64,000 nucleotides of DNA. Origin: Cheiracanthium punctorium (Eukaryota > Arthropoda > Arachnida > Araneae > Cheiracanthiidae). The stretch covers positions 1-64,000 of the forward strand of contig JAWZYV010012352.1 in the NCBI GenBank assembly GCA_038373885.1, given 5' to 3'. This document shows, one piece after another, positions 23,834 to 34,927 of the stretch (positions within the stretch are counted from its first letter, which is position 1; each line of letters opens with the position of its first letter). Made by a program: the position numbers and the translations under genes. A model generated the notes under the pieces. It worked only from the letters and a program-made list of their open reading frames with translations, was not told the origin of the DNA and did no database searches.

Positions 23834-24540
23834 TCTGGAGTGACTCCACTCGATTTTCCGAACACTTACGATTCAGATCATTACCAAGCACTTAAATAAA
23901 TTTGAATTGATGAATAATTCAAACATATATACCAAATTGAAACTCAATCGAATGCACCGTTTAAACGCTTGCGCACTTCCAAGAATTTCTCCCCATATGC
24001 CATTATGCCATAACATAAAAGAAAGTTTTGTCGTAGCCCTTTAGGAGAACTATAAGTCCTATACACACCAAAATCAATACCGGTCTTAGGATGGTGGTTT
24101 ATAATATGTAGACCGAATTTGAGCTCAATCGAATGTATCGTTTAAACGCTAGCGCACTTTCAAGAAATTCCCCCATAGGACATAATGTAAAAGAAATCTT
24201 TGTCGTAGCCCTGTTCAAGAAATTCCCCATAGGACATAATGTAAAAGAAATCTTTGTCGTAGCCCTGTAGAAAAACTATAAGTCCTATACACACCCAAAT
24301 CAATACCGGTCTTGCGACGGTGGTTTATGACATATATATCCAATTTGAGCTCAATCGAATGCTCCGTTCAGGAGCTATCGTGTTCACTCACATACACACA
24401 CATACTTACATACATCTCGTAAAAATAGCATAAATGGATTCAGAAGCCCTCAAAACGTGTAAAAACACCAAAATCTCGAAGTCGAATTTTTTCATGATTT
24501 CAATACTTTCCTTACATGGTACATGTTCGGAAAGTAAAAA
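23834..24540. mobile_element. ~700-bp insertion present only in the left copy
   Basis: TAAAAA occurs at 23828-23833 and 24535-24540, and the right copy has a single TGAAAAA there (around 26068). The insert begins and ends with complementary TTTCCGAACA and TGTTCGGAAA near its edges. It contains direct repeats: CTCAATCGAATG recurs near 23942, 24122 and 24347, and a ~45-bp block at 24167 is duplicated. There is no coding capacity. Confidence 0.65.
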
Positions 24541-25005
24541 TGTCAAAAATTTGTTACAAATGATAGTTATACGTAACGTACCAATATAGACTAATCACCA
24601 CCAAAAAACTTCTTCAGTTTTTTTCGTCTCCTATTCTTATAAAAACAAACATGGCGCCTGCCGGTAGATACTCGGATGTTGCCATCGCTCGACTGTTGTA
24701 TGAACAGAGCGCATGCGCCAATTTTCATCGGCTGAATGCCGCTCGGCCGTTATGCGGGCCGAAATTTCTTTTCAGTTCAGCGTATTTTGATCAAATTTAG
24801 GCATATGGCCCGATAACTCAGGCCGGATATCGTTCCGAGCATCGTTTTATGGGTACCGGACCGATCAGTGTCTGCCGCACACATAACAATCATCGTTTTT
24901 AGATGGAATTCCGTGTCTGGGCCGAGTACCGATTTCGGTGAGCGATGAGTTGCGATGAATGCCGGTGGTTGGCCGAGCAGAAACTGGGAGTTGTTGCTTG
25001 TAGGG

Positions 25006-25616
25006 TATGCATGTAACTAGCATATCCCAAAAACTATTGGTCGTAGAATGATGAAATTTTGTATTTAGGATTGTTGTAATATTTAGTTGTACAGTACACC
25101 CCCCCCCCTTTCGGTCCCATTCAACTGGATAGTTTATCTACAGGGCCGCCCAAAAGATTTTAAACACATTACGTTCTATGGGCAGATATTAATTAAAGCG
25201 CATTTTAGAGGTATTAGGCTACTTCAAACGACTCAGAAGTGATATATGCTGTTAAGGGTTACAAAATGAATTTCTCCATCGAAAAAAGTGTCTTTATCAT
25301 TTATAGTTCTGCTACAAGAACACTCAAAAGATTTCCAATACATTACGGTAAATGGCAATTTTAAGGACTTTTTGATCCATTTCAAGCACGATACCGTCCA
25401 ACCATATAGTTAGGTAATGGTCCGACCGCGGTTACGTGCCTCCCTCAAGAAATACACCAAATCTCGCTAAGCTTGGCGACTTTTGGTGCACATGTGTATT
25501 TATTTAACTCTCAAAAACTATTGGTCGTAGAATGTTGAAATTTCATATATAAGATTGTTGTAACATCTAGTTTTGTATCTCGTTTTTAGTTCCAATCTAC
25601 TGGAGACCCTACAAGC
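25006..25616 (+). repeat. Tandem-array spacer between the two inverted copies
   Basis: This 611-bp loop is array sequence: AAAAACTATTGGTCGTAGAATG recurs twice here and at 50398, and the whole stretch is collinear with 50380-51135 outside the palindrome. It shows that the arms are two independent insertions about 0.6 kb apart and not a simple hairpin duplication. Confidence 0.8.
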
Positions 25617-28517
25617 AACAATTCCCAGTTTCTGCTCGGCCAACCACCGGCATTCATCGCAACTCATCGCTCACCGAAATTCGGTACTCGGCCCAGACAC
25701 GGAATTCCATCTAAAAACGATGATTGTTATGTGTGCGGCAGACATTGATGGGTCCGGTACCCATAAAACGATGCTCGGAACGATATCTGGCCTGAGTTAT
25801 CGGGCCATATGCCTAAATTTGATCAAAATACGCTGAACTGAAAAGAAATTTCGGCACACATAACGGCCGAGCGGCATTCAGCCGATGAAAATTGGCGCAT
25901 GCGCTCTGTTCATGCAACAGTCGAGCGATGGCAACATCCGAGTATCTACCGGCAGGCGCCATGTTTGTTTTCATAAGAATAGGAGACGAAAAAAACTGAA
26001 GAAGTTTTTTGGTGGTGATTAGTCTATATTGGTACGTATAACTATCATTTGTAACAAATTTTTGACATTTTTCATATAGTATTAGTCTAATATAAGTAAA
26101 GTATAAGTTCACATCTCTGTAATTATTTTTTTCTCTTTTGATACTGTTGCATAACACTAATGGAATAAGACTATTTTTTATTAGTATCTATTTCCTATCG
26201 TTACACGGCGTACAGTGTGTAATTACACTAGTTCATACAGTTAATCGCATTTTAGTTTTAAAATATACGGGTAAATTCTTCATTGAATCTAATAAAAAAA
26301 TCATACTTCCGACCAAAACAAGCTTATTTGGTACTTATGTATTTTACAGTCAGTCAGCCAAAAAGAGCGATTTCGTGTGCGTGTGGAATACGTCAGATTC
26401 ATTGTTACAATGTAGTGCATTGCAATCCTTTGGCGAAAAAACTTGTTGGCGTGAATTATCGACGGTAAAATAAGTACCGATTATTTGCATCCGTTGACCA
26501 TAAAAAAAAAGAAAAAAAAATCCAAACGATGCGATTACTCGCCAAGATAGTTTCCAAAGGCATAAAGCGCAGATTGTTATGGTTATGGAAATGAGAATTT
26601 GTACAGCATTGATTTGATATTCAAACGACTGTTTTGTTTCGCTTTATAAACTTCGAAACCCGCGTTGATGAATTTAGATTAGCTTAGAAATAGTATACGT
26701 AAATACAGTGATTTTTTTTTCTTTTTTAAAGCAGACCACGTATTTTTTTTTTTTTTTTTTTTTTGAAGTAGAACACTGGTTAATGATGATTTTAGAACCT
26801 GTGGATACTATAAACCAGACTGATACAGGGTGTCGCAAAAAGGTGGTAACAGGCTTTAATTCTTTATCTATTAGAGATAAGTGGACAGCGTAAATTGAGA
26901 AAAGTGTTCAAAATGAGGTCGGAAGTAAGACTTTCAAAAAGTTACACTTTCTACATTTTTATATGACCCTCGTACAAAAGCATTCCCATACACTAATGAG
27001 GTGATGGACAAAATTTGGGAATTATATTTTTAAAAATTACATTTTAAGATAACCCCTCATCCTAGGCTGATCGCCCACCCTTATACCCCGTTGCCATCAC
27101 AACACAAACAAAAAAACTGACATGAAATAAGACTTCAGAGGGTTCAAAAATTGAAAAAAGAAGGGATATGTAAAAATCCGTCTGTGGGGTCATTTTCTGC
27201 ATCCCGCAGTCTGAATCATGGTAAATTCTGCAAACGCAGAGCATGAAAATTGTTATTGTTGCTTCGAAACACTCTGGCCAACTGCGGCCAACAGAGCGGG
27301 ATCAGATCCTTTATATAAAACGAAAATGGCCTTAATTGGGCAGCTTCCTTTTTGCTGATCCCCAGTGAGGGGAATACCGACTTATCCCGGGTCTCCCTCC
27401 TAAATTTTGAACCAATTTCAGATGACAGCTGGATGACCTAAGAGCTGGATTGGTACCCCAAAGAGAGATATGGATTGAACATGGAAAACATTGAAGTCAT
27501 AACACATTTTTCGTGCATTAATTCCCTACAGCGTAAACAGTTTACATCAGCCTCAGTCGAGAAAGGAGTTTACCCGTCTAGGCACTGGCCAAGCAGGTGC
27601 TGATTCCCTTTCGGAGTTCCAATGGGAACCGAGCTTAACCAACTGTTCTACTGCCAGACACATGAAAAATTTCTTTCACCTAATGTTTTGCTGTTTTTGT
27701 GCATTGGGAAAATTTTTCGAGATACCGATGTGTTGGGGAAAACGTAGGGGGTCTATTCAGAAAAAAACGTTTTCTAGAGAGTAGAAGTAATATAAAGGTT
27801 TGAAATCCCTGATATAGAAATTATGTAAAAAAACATATGAAGCAGACTTACTCTGCATTTCCTATTCTTGTGTAAATTAAGTTCTAAAAATTTTCTTTTT
27901 TTTCTCCTAGAAGCTGCTCATAAAATAAGATGCTTGAAGATGCTGCTGGAAAACTCAAAGAAAATACTTCTTTTGTAAATTATGTGTATGATATATTTTG
28001 TGTAGAATAATTTCAATAAAAATTTTTGGAATTTACTTTATTTTAAAAATTATTATAGCGATCTTATGTCTTATGGTCTATGCTTTTTTACAAAAACCTA
28101 TTTTACAAAACTGTAAGCTAGGTTCCATAGGTTCCAGTGGTCAATAATCTTTTTTAAAGTGTAAGCTAATTCAAGAAATTTCGGAAAGTCGATTTCCTAT
28201 CACAAAAAAAAAGTCCTGATGTGAACTACACAATTTTCTTGTATGGCTGTTAAACTTTACGCATTCTTGATGCAATCTATTTAAATATATTGGAAACTGA
28301 AATGCGACACCTCAGTATCTCGTTAAGCGTAACAGATATCATCAGGATGAGATTTCAGCATTGAAAACTTATTCCTGGCTGAATAATTGGCATTTTTCTT
28401 TTCTTCGTCAGCTTGGCGACAAACGGCAAAATTTTAAGCATGACACTACACGCTTAAACCGAACGAGCAAAATTCGATCAGTCGGAGCGACTTTTGGGCC
28501 AGTTTTCAAAAGTGCGC

Positions 28518-28802
28518 TGTTATGACGTCGAGCAGACCCTTCTCCATGCGATGGCGCCATACGTCAGAAGTTGTTTTGTTCTCAGTTCGAGAAGGCGCAG
28601 AGTCAGCGACGGTGTTGAAGAATGCATGGAGATGTACCGCGAGTTTAAAACGGACTCTTGTGGTTGTAGCACATACCTAACACCGCGAATATATGTAATG
28701 TGAATGTAACCCTGTGTTTTTATGGATGTGTTTGTGACAGTGAAATAAATCGTCCTGTTCGTCCTATAATTGTGTCCCCATCTGTTTTTGCACGCTACCG
28801 TA
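28518..28802 (+). repeat. 5' LTR
   Basis: It runs from TGTTATGACGTCG to GCTACCGTA. It contains AATAAA near 28744. It differs from the 3' LTR at 28647 (A versus T at 35057) and 28701 (T versus C at 35111). No clear TATA box is seen; the transcription start is not determined. Confidence 0.93.
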
Positions 28803-28804
28803 TT

Positions 28805-28814
28805 TGGTGGCAGC
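28805..28814 (+). promoter_or_regulatory. Primer binding site
   Basis: TGGTGGCAGC starts two bases after the LTR and would pair with a tRNA 3' end reading GCTGCCACCA. The TT spacer before TGG is the usual arrangement for elements whose integrase trims two bases. The tRNA identity is not assigned. Confidence 0.8.
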
Positions 28815-28999
28815 TTTACGGATTGAACCAGTGCATCGAAAACCAGTGTTTTAAGAAATGATTATTTTTAGTGGGTAAGTGCCAGTTCTAAAACAGTGCC
28901 TTTTTAATTAATCTAAAACAGTGCTTTTGTATTAAGGTTACTAAATTTGATTTCGGGGTCGTTTTGGAACAGGTTGTGCATATACAATTTAATTGCTTA

Positions 29000-29215
29000 T
29001 TTTAGCGGTTGTATTATCGTTTAAGATAAGTATATGTATTTGGTTTCGATTAAGGTAAATAGTGTTAATGCTATTTAATTATTTGTTTTAGCGGTTGTAT
29101 TATCGTTTAAGACAAGTATATGTATTTTGGTTTCGATTTGAGTAAAAGAGTGTTTATGCTATAATTACTTGTTTTAGTGGTTGTATTATCGTTTAAAATA
29201 AGTATATTGGTTTTC
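29000..29215 (+). repeat. Three ~86-bp direct repeats in the retrotransposon leader
   Basis: TTTTAGCGGTTGTATTATCG or a one-base variant starts at about 29000, 29087 and 29172. The repeats lie between primer site and gag, where packaging or translation signals would be expected; any role is unknown. The rest of the leader (28815-30188) is AT-rich and non-coding. Confidence 0.8.
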
Positions 29216-30188
29216 CTGAAAGCTAAGCAGAGTGTGAGATGAAAATATTTTTTTTTTGAACATTTTGAGTTAAGAAAACAATTATTATTTTATTGTGAAT
29301 ATACCATTTTGATTAATCTTGATTATATGATTCATTAAGAGTTGCTATTTACATAGGAATTACCTTCTGTTTTCATGAAGTGAATGTGATTAGTTTTGAG
29401 AACACTTTTAAATAGTTTTATTCTGTGTATTCAGATTTAAGACTAATTTTCGCTCTCATAAGAAAAAAGAGAGGTATTTACTGAAATTACGTATTTCAAT
29501 TAGAAAATTTTGTTCTCAGAAAATATTATGAAGGTTGTGTTTTGTTTAAAAGAATATATTTTCTCATACGCAGTTTGACTTTGTTTTGAATTTTGTGTTG
29601 AATAATTTTGAAAAAAAATTCTTTATGGTTTGATCGCATTATATTGTTTGATTTCATTTGAAAAGAAAAACAATTTTGGTTTGTTAAGCAGCTTTCGAAG
29701 AAAATAATTGAAATCCTCAGGGAACATTATAAGAGTGTTTAATTCTGTTATCATTTTTTTAGAAACGGAAGTAAACTTCGTAAAGTAATTTGTAGATGGG
29801 TGTAGTTTGCTTTTGATTTAAGTAGTATCATTAGTAAAATATTAATTAAGTAAAATTAAATAATTATATTGTACATTGTTCATTTATTATTATTTATGTG
29901 TTTAATTGGTTTACTAATGTTTATGATTTTGTCGGTATAAGTTATACGATTTTGGCAAATTTAAAGATGATAAACATTTTCATGGTTGCAATTTAAAGTT
30001 TTTAAGACATTAAGTGGTTTTTTAGAAAAGTTTAAAATTGAGTATTTTGTGCTTGTTTATTACTAAAATTTTTTGTGGGTCATCTGAAGATCCAGAAAAT
30101 TAATTTGGTTAGAATTAGCATTAACTTTTCCCTAATTCTATTCGTATCGTTGCTGAGGAATTTCTTGAAAAAAAATCAAACTATTAAA

Positions 30189-32756
30189 ATGGCCTATCTC
30201 GCGAAGGCGCGTAAAGAGGAATTAAGAACAATTGCTCAAGAGTTAGGGGAGGAGGTTACTGATGATCTTAAAATGATCGATTTAAAGAATTTGATATTAA
30301 ATAGCAAGAACTATGATGAAGAATTTGTAAAAGAATTTGTGAATTTGATAATAAGTGATAGAATTAAATCTGAAGAAAGGGAAAAAGCTGAACGTGAAGA
30401 AAGGGCGAGAATTGAACGTGAAGACAAAGAGAGAATTGAACGTAAAGAAGAGAGACTTAAAGAAGAGAAAGATAGAGAATTTGCATTAGAAATGAAACGA
30501 TTAGAATTGAGTGCTTCTGCAGGCGATTCGCGTACGTTGTGTACCAACTTCTCAAGTGGCAGTGAGACGGGTCCTAAAGTAGAATTATTGAAAATTAACC
30601 CAAAATTCGATGAAAAGAAAGATGAAATAGGACTCTATCTAATAAATTTTGAGCGTCGTGCAGAAATGGCTAGAGTTTCTAAAGAAGATTGGGTTGCGTA
30701 TTTACTTAGTGTTTTGCCGAGTGAAGTAACGAATATGTTGGCTCGAGAACCCGTAGAAAAGGTTAAAGATTACGACTATGTTAAGGAGTTGATACTGAAG
30801 CGGTACAAATTAAATGCTGAAAGGTTGAAACAGTTATTTTATAGGCATCAGAAGAGTTTTGAAAAAACATGGCGGAATTATGCTCACGAGTTAAATAGCT
30901 ATTTCGAAGAATGGACTTCTGAATTAAAGATTACTACGCTTGAACAACTGAAAGAATTAATGGTTACAGAACAGTTGAAGAGACGTACGCCCCAAGAAAT
31001 AAAAGATCATTTCCTGGAAGACTGGATGAAAATGGTTTCTCCTTTTGACTTGGCAGATAAAATAGACGAATATGAAAATATCAAAGATAGTTTCAAAAGA
31101 ACCGGATATCGACCATCATCGAAAAACTCAGACTACTCTAGGAAGTTAGACGGAAAATTAAGGGTTGAAGACAAGAGGTATAAGAATCAAACGAAATACG
31201 AGCCACAGAAGAACAAAGAAAGGGAATTTGAGCAGAGAAAACAGCCGCGATGCTACGAGTGTGGTTCTTATAATCACCTTAGACCTCAGTGTCCAAAACT
31301 GAAAGAAGTAGTGGCTGCAAACGATACCGCTGACGGAGATGTAGATCACCTGATGGCTCCTTATACCACCTTAGGTAGAGTAAATGGTGCAGAAGTTTCC
31401 ATACTCCGCGATACTGGAGCCACATTAGATTTGGTTTGCCCTAAGTTGGTGAAACCTTATATGTTTACAGGTGAATATGTGTGGGTGAGATCACCATTGA
31501 TAGAGACTGCTACATGTCTACCATTAGCCGAAATAGAATTAGAAGGTAGTTTTGGGCATGTTGTAACGAAAGCAGCAGTACAACCGTATAAATGGGAAGA
31601 AAGTAAATATTTGTTAGGAAATAAGACAGCTGCATTGATCGACAGTATGAAGAAAAATAAAGATGTGGAAATGCATATGATAAACGCAGTTCAAACACGT
31701 TCTAAGAAGAAAAAAGAATTACTAAAGGAAGAAGAGAAATCGCAAGAAATCTCGAATGAAAGTTGTCAAGAGATCATTGACCTAACCGAAATCACTGATG
31801 AAGAAAAAAGTATATTACCATCACCGGAGCCTTTTGTTGAAAGTCCTAATCTTTTGAAGATCACACCTGAAGAATTCAAGTCCGCCCAAAGTAGATGCGC
31901 AGAATTAAAGTCTCTAATGGAATTAGCTACAGTTAAGGAAAATAGTAAATTTGAATTAAATAATGAACTGTTATTTTATAAGAAGGAAGACAAACATGGA
32001 ACTGAAAGACGACTGCTGGTAGTTCCAGAGGAGTATCGTGAACAGTTAATGAAAATTTGTCATGAAGGAACAGCGGCTCATCTTGGAACAACAAAAACTA
32101 AAGATGCACTCTTTAAAAGTTTCTACTGGCCCAACTGTTACCGAGATGTTGAGAATTTCGTGAAGGCTTGTGACAGTTGCCAAAGAGCTGGAAAACCTCA
32201 AGAAAAGAAGAAGGCTCCTTTAAAGATCGTACCAGTTATCACAGAAATTTTTACGAAAATAAATGTTGATGCTTGTGGGCCTTTGCCAGTGACACCCTCA
32301 GGAAACAGATACATTATAACTGCAATTTGCATGTCTTCTAAATATCCAGATGCAATCCCTGTGGAAAATCTCTGTTCGACCACTGTTGTAAATGTGCTAC
32401 TTCAGATTTTTAGTCGCATGGGATTCCCTAAAGAATTGCAGACCGACCAAGGATCATCTTTCGTGAGTGCACTTACATCGGAATTTCTAGAAAGGTTTGG
32501 AATAAAGGTGGTGCGAAGCTCCGTTTATCACCCCCAAAGTAATCCAGTGGAGAGAATGCACAGAACTCTAAAAAGAATTCTCCGAGTCCTATGTTTTGAA
32601 TCTGGACCAGACTGGGAAAATATCTTACCCCAGGCTCTTTTCGCTCTTCGAACGGTAACTCATGATAGTACCGGATTTTCTCCAGCTGAATTGGTTCACG
32701 GAAAAAACTTAAGAACTCCCATCATGCTTCTCTACGAAAAGTTGAAAGGTGAATAA
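30189..32756 (+). CDS. Gag - protease - integrase (N-terminal part of gag-pol)
   Basis: The ATG at 30189 is chosen because the Gag-like protein starts there (MAYLAKARKEEL); the open frame extends 38 codons upstream without Gag character. Residues 1-35 look SAP/DEK-like and about 50-110 are a charged coiled coil. The capsid-like part follows (DWVAYLLSVLPSEV), then a CCHC knuckle CYECGSYNHLRPQC (355-368). The protease motif is DTGA (408-411). The integrase has zinc ligands H625, H631, C661, C664 and catalytic D694, D753, E788. D753 and E788 are separated by 34 residues, one fewer than the usual 35, because HPQSNPVER lacks a residue. The frame ends at TAA 32754-32756 inside integrase and continues in the same frame beyond it. 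Virus-like particles and integration are the family's roles; this copy is interrupted. Confidence 0.92.
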   Translation: MAYLAKARKEELRTIAQELGEEVTDDLKMIDLKNLILNSKNYDEEFVKEFVNLIISDRIKSEEREKAEREERARIEREDKERIERKEERLKEEKDREFALEMKRLELSASAGDSRTLCTNFSSGSETGPKVELLKINPKFDEKKDEIGLYLINFERRAEMARVSKEDWVAYLLSVLPSEVTNMLAREPVEKVKDYDYVKELILKRYKLNAERLKQLFYRHQKSFEKTWRNYAHELNSYFEEWTSELKITTLEQLKELMVTEQLKRRTPQEIKDHFLEDWMKMVSPFDLADKIDEYENIKDSFKRTGYRPSSKNSDYSRKLDGKLRVEDKRYKNQTKYEPQKNKEREFEQRKQPRCYECGSYNHLRPQCPKLKEVVAANDTADGDVDHLMAPYTTLGRVNGAEVSILRDTGATLDLVCPKLVKPYMFTGEYVWVRSPLIETATCLPLAEIELEGSFGHVVTKAAVQPYKWEESKYLLGNKTAALIDSMKKNKDVEMHMINAVQTRSKKKKELLKEEEKSQEISNESCQEIIDLTEITDEEKSILPSPEPFVESPNLLKITPEEFKSAQSRCAELKSLMELATVKENSKFELNNELLFYKKEDKHGTERRLLVVPEEYREQLMKICHEGTAAHLGTTKTKDALFKSFYWPNCYRDVENFVKACDSCQRAGKPQEKKKAPLKIVPVITEIFTKINVDACGPLPVTPSGNRYIITAICMSSKYPDAIPVENLCSTTVVNVLLQIFSRMGFPKELQTDQGSSFVSALTSEFLERFGIKVVRSSVYHPQSNPVERMHRTLKRILRVLCFESGPDWENILPQALFALRTVTHDSTGFSPAELVHGKNLRTPIMLLYEKLKGE

Positions 32757-34592
32757 GAGACAGAAAGTAGTGTAGTTGAATATGTCTTTGAACTTATGAA
32801 TCGTATGAAGAGATGCCAAGATCTTGCAATTCAGCAAATGGAAAACGTAAAAGAAAAACAAAAACTATGGTATGATCGAAAGGCTACAGAACGCAAGTTT
32901 GAAAAGGGAGACTTAGTACTTGTGGTGGCTCCTTCAAAGCCGAATAAATTGTCCGTGCAGTGGGTAGGTCCTGGACAAATTATCCAACAATTATCTGAAA
33001 CAAACTATGTTGTTAAATTTCCAGACAAAGAAAAAAATCATGTGTATCATATCAATATGCTGAAACCTTATTATCAAAGACCAGAAAATATAAATTTGTT
33101 ATATACGGAAGAACCAGACGCTGATGAAGAAGAAATGCCATGTTTGCAGCTGAACTCCTGTAAAAATGAAGAGTCTGAACTTTTCCAAAACATAGAGTCA
33201 AACTCCCGACTTTCTGAAAGTGAACGTGAAGCTCTGAGACTTCTAATATCTGAGTATTCTGGCATTTTCTCAAATGAGCCAGGATGTACGAACCTTACTA
33301 AACATGATATTGAATTGGAATCCGAGAAACCAATTTGTACAAAGCCATACCGGTTGTCGCCTAGACAAAGTGAAATTTTAAAGAAAGAAGTAGAAAAGAT
33401 GCTGACTCTCGGAATAATTGAGGAAGGCGAATCCGACTTTTCATCCCCGCTCATCTTAGTTGAAGTCCCCGGGAAAGATCCCCGACCCTGCATTGACTAT
33501 AGGAAATTGAACAACGTCACTAAAACGCAGTATTTTCCACTACCAAATATAGAGCAACTAGTGGAAAAGGTATCGAATGCAAATTATATAACTATACTGG
33601 ATTTGACCAGAGGTTATTGGCAAATCCCATTAACGGCACGAGCTCAGCGTTATGCTGCTTTCTGTACCAGCTTTGGTATTTTCAAACCGTTACGGTTACC
33701 GTTTGGACTAAAAAATGCTCCATATGATTTCAGCCGGTTGATGGCTGGACTGTTAAAAACTTGCGAAGAATTTTCCGTGCCATATCTCGATGATGTCGCC
33801 ATATTTTCTCCTACGTGGGAAGAGCATATATCGCATTTAAAAATTGTATTCGAAAAGATGAAGACAGCTAAGTTGCATATAAAACCATCAAAATGTCAGT
33901 TTGCAAAAGCGACCGTGAAGTACTTAGGTCATGTAGTTGGTCAAGGACAACGAAGACCAGGGGAAGTTAAAGTCCAAGCCATAAGAGACTTCCCTACTCC
34001 TTCTACGAAAACACACGTTAGATCATTTCTAGGACTGGCTGGATATTATCGAAGGTACATTCCCGAATTTTCCGTGATTTCAGCACCATTGACCGACCTA
34101 CTAAAAGGAAAAAGTCGCATGTCAGCTATAAGATGGACGGGAGCATGTCAAACTGCATTCGATGAACTTAAAAGAAGGTTAACGGAAAGACCAGTGTTGC
34201 ACAGTCCAAATTTTACAAAACCGTTCCTCGTACAGTGCGACGCCTCCAATTATGGAATTGGTGTTGTCCTATCACAAGTAGAAAATGACGACGAACATCC
34301 AATAATGTACTTGAGTAGAAAGTTTTCTTCCGCCGAACAAAATTATAGTACTATTGAAAAGGAATGTGCAGCAATAATTTATGCCGTACAAAAGTTGAAA
34401 TGTTATCTCGATGGACAGCACAAATTCATTATTCAGACGGATCATAATCCTTTAGTGTGGTTAGGGAAAAACAGCGGGACAAATCCGCGACTTTTAAGAT
34501 GGGCCCTAACTTTACAGCCATACAATTATGAAGTTGTTCATAAAAAGGGCAAACTTCATCAAAATGCTGACAGCTTAAGTCGTCTCCCCTAA
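32757..34592 (+). CDS. Integrase C-terminus - reverse transcriptase - RNase H
   Basis: This is the same frame as the preceding part, separated only by one TAA; the first ATG after it is at 32796. The first ~100 codons are the integrase tail, with a basic patch and a GPY/F-like module (WVGPGQIIQQL to HVYHINMLKPYY). Reverse transcriptase follows: TKPYRLSPRQ, DYRKLNNVT, LDLTRGYWQIPL, LPFGLKNAP and the catalytic YLDD (33783-33794). After VKYLGHVV and FLGLAGYYRRYIPEF comes RNase H, with FLVQCDASNYGIG, IEKECAAIIYAV and QTDHNPL carrying its acidic residues. It ends HQNADSLSRLP at 34590-34592. RT and RNase H lie downstream of integrase, opposite to ordinary Ty3/gypsy. Nothing coding follows, so no envelope and no second integrase. 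Confidence 0.92.
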   Translation, partial: ETESSVVEYVFELMNRMKRCQDLAIQQMENVKEKQKLWYDRKATERKFEKGDLVLVVAPSKPNKLSVQWVGPGQIIQQLSETNYVVKFPDKEKNHVYHINMLKPYYQRPENINLLYTEEPDADEEEMPCLQLNSCKNEESELFQNIESNSRLSESEREALRLLISEYSGIFSNEPGCTNLTKHDIELESEKPICTKPYRLSPRQSEILKKEVEKMLTLGIIEEGESDFSSPLILVEVPGKDPRPCIDYRKLNNVTKTQYFPLPNIEQLVEKVSNANYITILDLTRGYWQIPLTARAQRYAAFCTSFGIFKPLRLPFGLKNAPYDFSRLMAGLLKTCEEFSVPYLDDVAIFSPTWEEHISHLKIVFEKMKTAKLHIKPSKCQFAKATVKYLGHVVGQGQRRPGEVKVQAIRDFPTPSTKTHVRSFLGLAGYYRRYIPEFSVISAPLTDLLKGKSRMSAIRWTGACQTAFDELKRRLTERPVLHSPNFTKPFLVQCDASNYGIGVVLSQVENDDEHPIMYLSRKFSSAEQNYSTIEKECAAIIYAVQKLKCYLDGQHKFIIQTDHNPLVWLGKNSGTNPRLLRWALTLQPYNYEVVHKKGKLHQNADSLSRLP

Positions 34593-34909
34593 ATTAAAGG
34601 CAATTAAGAAATTATAATGTCATTATCTGTTTTGTTTGAATTTATATTTCTACTAATATTGTAAATAATTGTATTATTTGGTCATATCTTCTGATTATTA
34701 GTGAAGTTTATGTAACTTTTTTATATGTAGTTATAATTGAATTTTTTGTTTGGGGAAATGCACTGTTCTTTGAATGGCACTGAACTGGCACTGAAATAGG
34801 ATTTGTCGGCCTTAATTAATTATTTTTAACAAACTTTGAGGACTGACAAACTTTGAAGATTTTCAGGTAAAAACTTTTCCCTCCAAACTCGTGAAAAGTT
34901 TTCCTCCGT
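34593..34909 (+). other. Retrotransposon 3' untranslated region
   Basis: AT-rich and non-coding. Short direct repeats (TGGCACTGAA twice near 34775-34790 and GACAAACTTTGA twice near 34830-34855) are the only structure seen. Confidence 0.6.
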
Positions 34910-34920
34910 GAGGGGAGGAG
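34910..34920 (+). promoter_or_regulatory. Polypurine tract
   Basis: GAGGGGAGGAG lies seven bases before the 3' LTR, where plus-strand DNA synthesis would be primed. Confidence 0.75.
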
Positions 34921-34927
34921 TATAGAC

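Larger units (their letters stand above)
19464..25005 (+). mobile_element. CCCTAC-ended DNA element, left copy, 5.5 kb
   Basis: It begins CCCTACTAGCAA at 19464 and ends TTGCTTGTAGGG at 25005. The first ~35 bp of the two ends align as imperfect inverted repeats (TTTTGCTCGG and TTTCTGCTCGG blocks after a short indel). Flanking TAT occurs on both sides, while the right copy shows GA, so the duplication is 2-3 bp and unresolved. There is no transposase. The body contains three SINE insertions and one ~700-bp insertion. The sequence is repeated in reverse complement by the right copy (25617-49722), including the same SINEs at the same places. Superfamily unassigned. Confidence 0.75.

Noticed and set aside
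25573..27244. Several 60-110-codon frames in the palindrome arms
   Set aside because: They fall in repeat sequence mirrored in the other arm, with differing frames and no recognisable domains.
30311..30547. Antisense frames within gag-pol (also 31158-31698, 33052-33493)
   Set aside because: They are shadows of the sense coding sequence.
34593..34927. Envelope gene in the retrotransposon
   Set aside because: Only ~320 bp of non-coding sequence separates RNase H from the polypurine tract.
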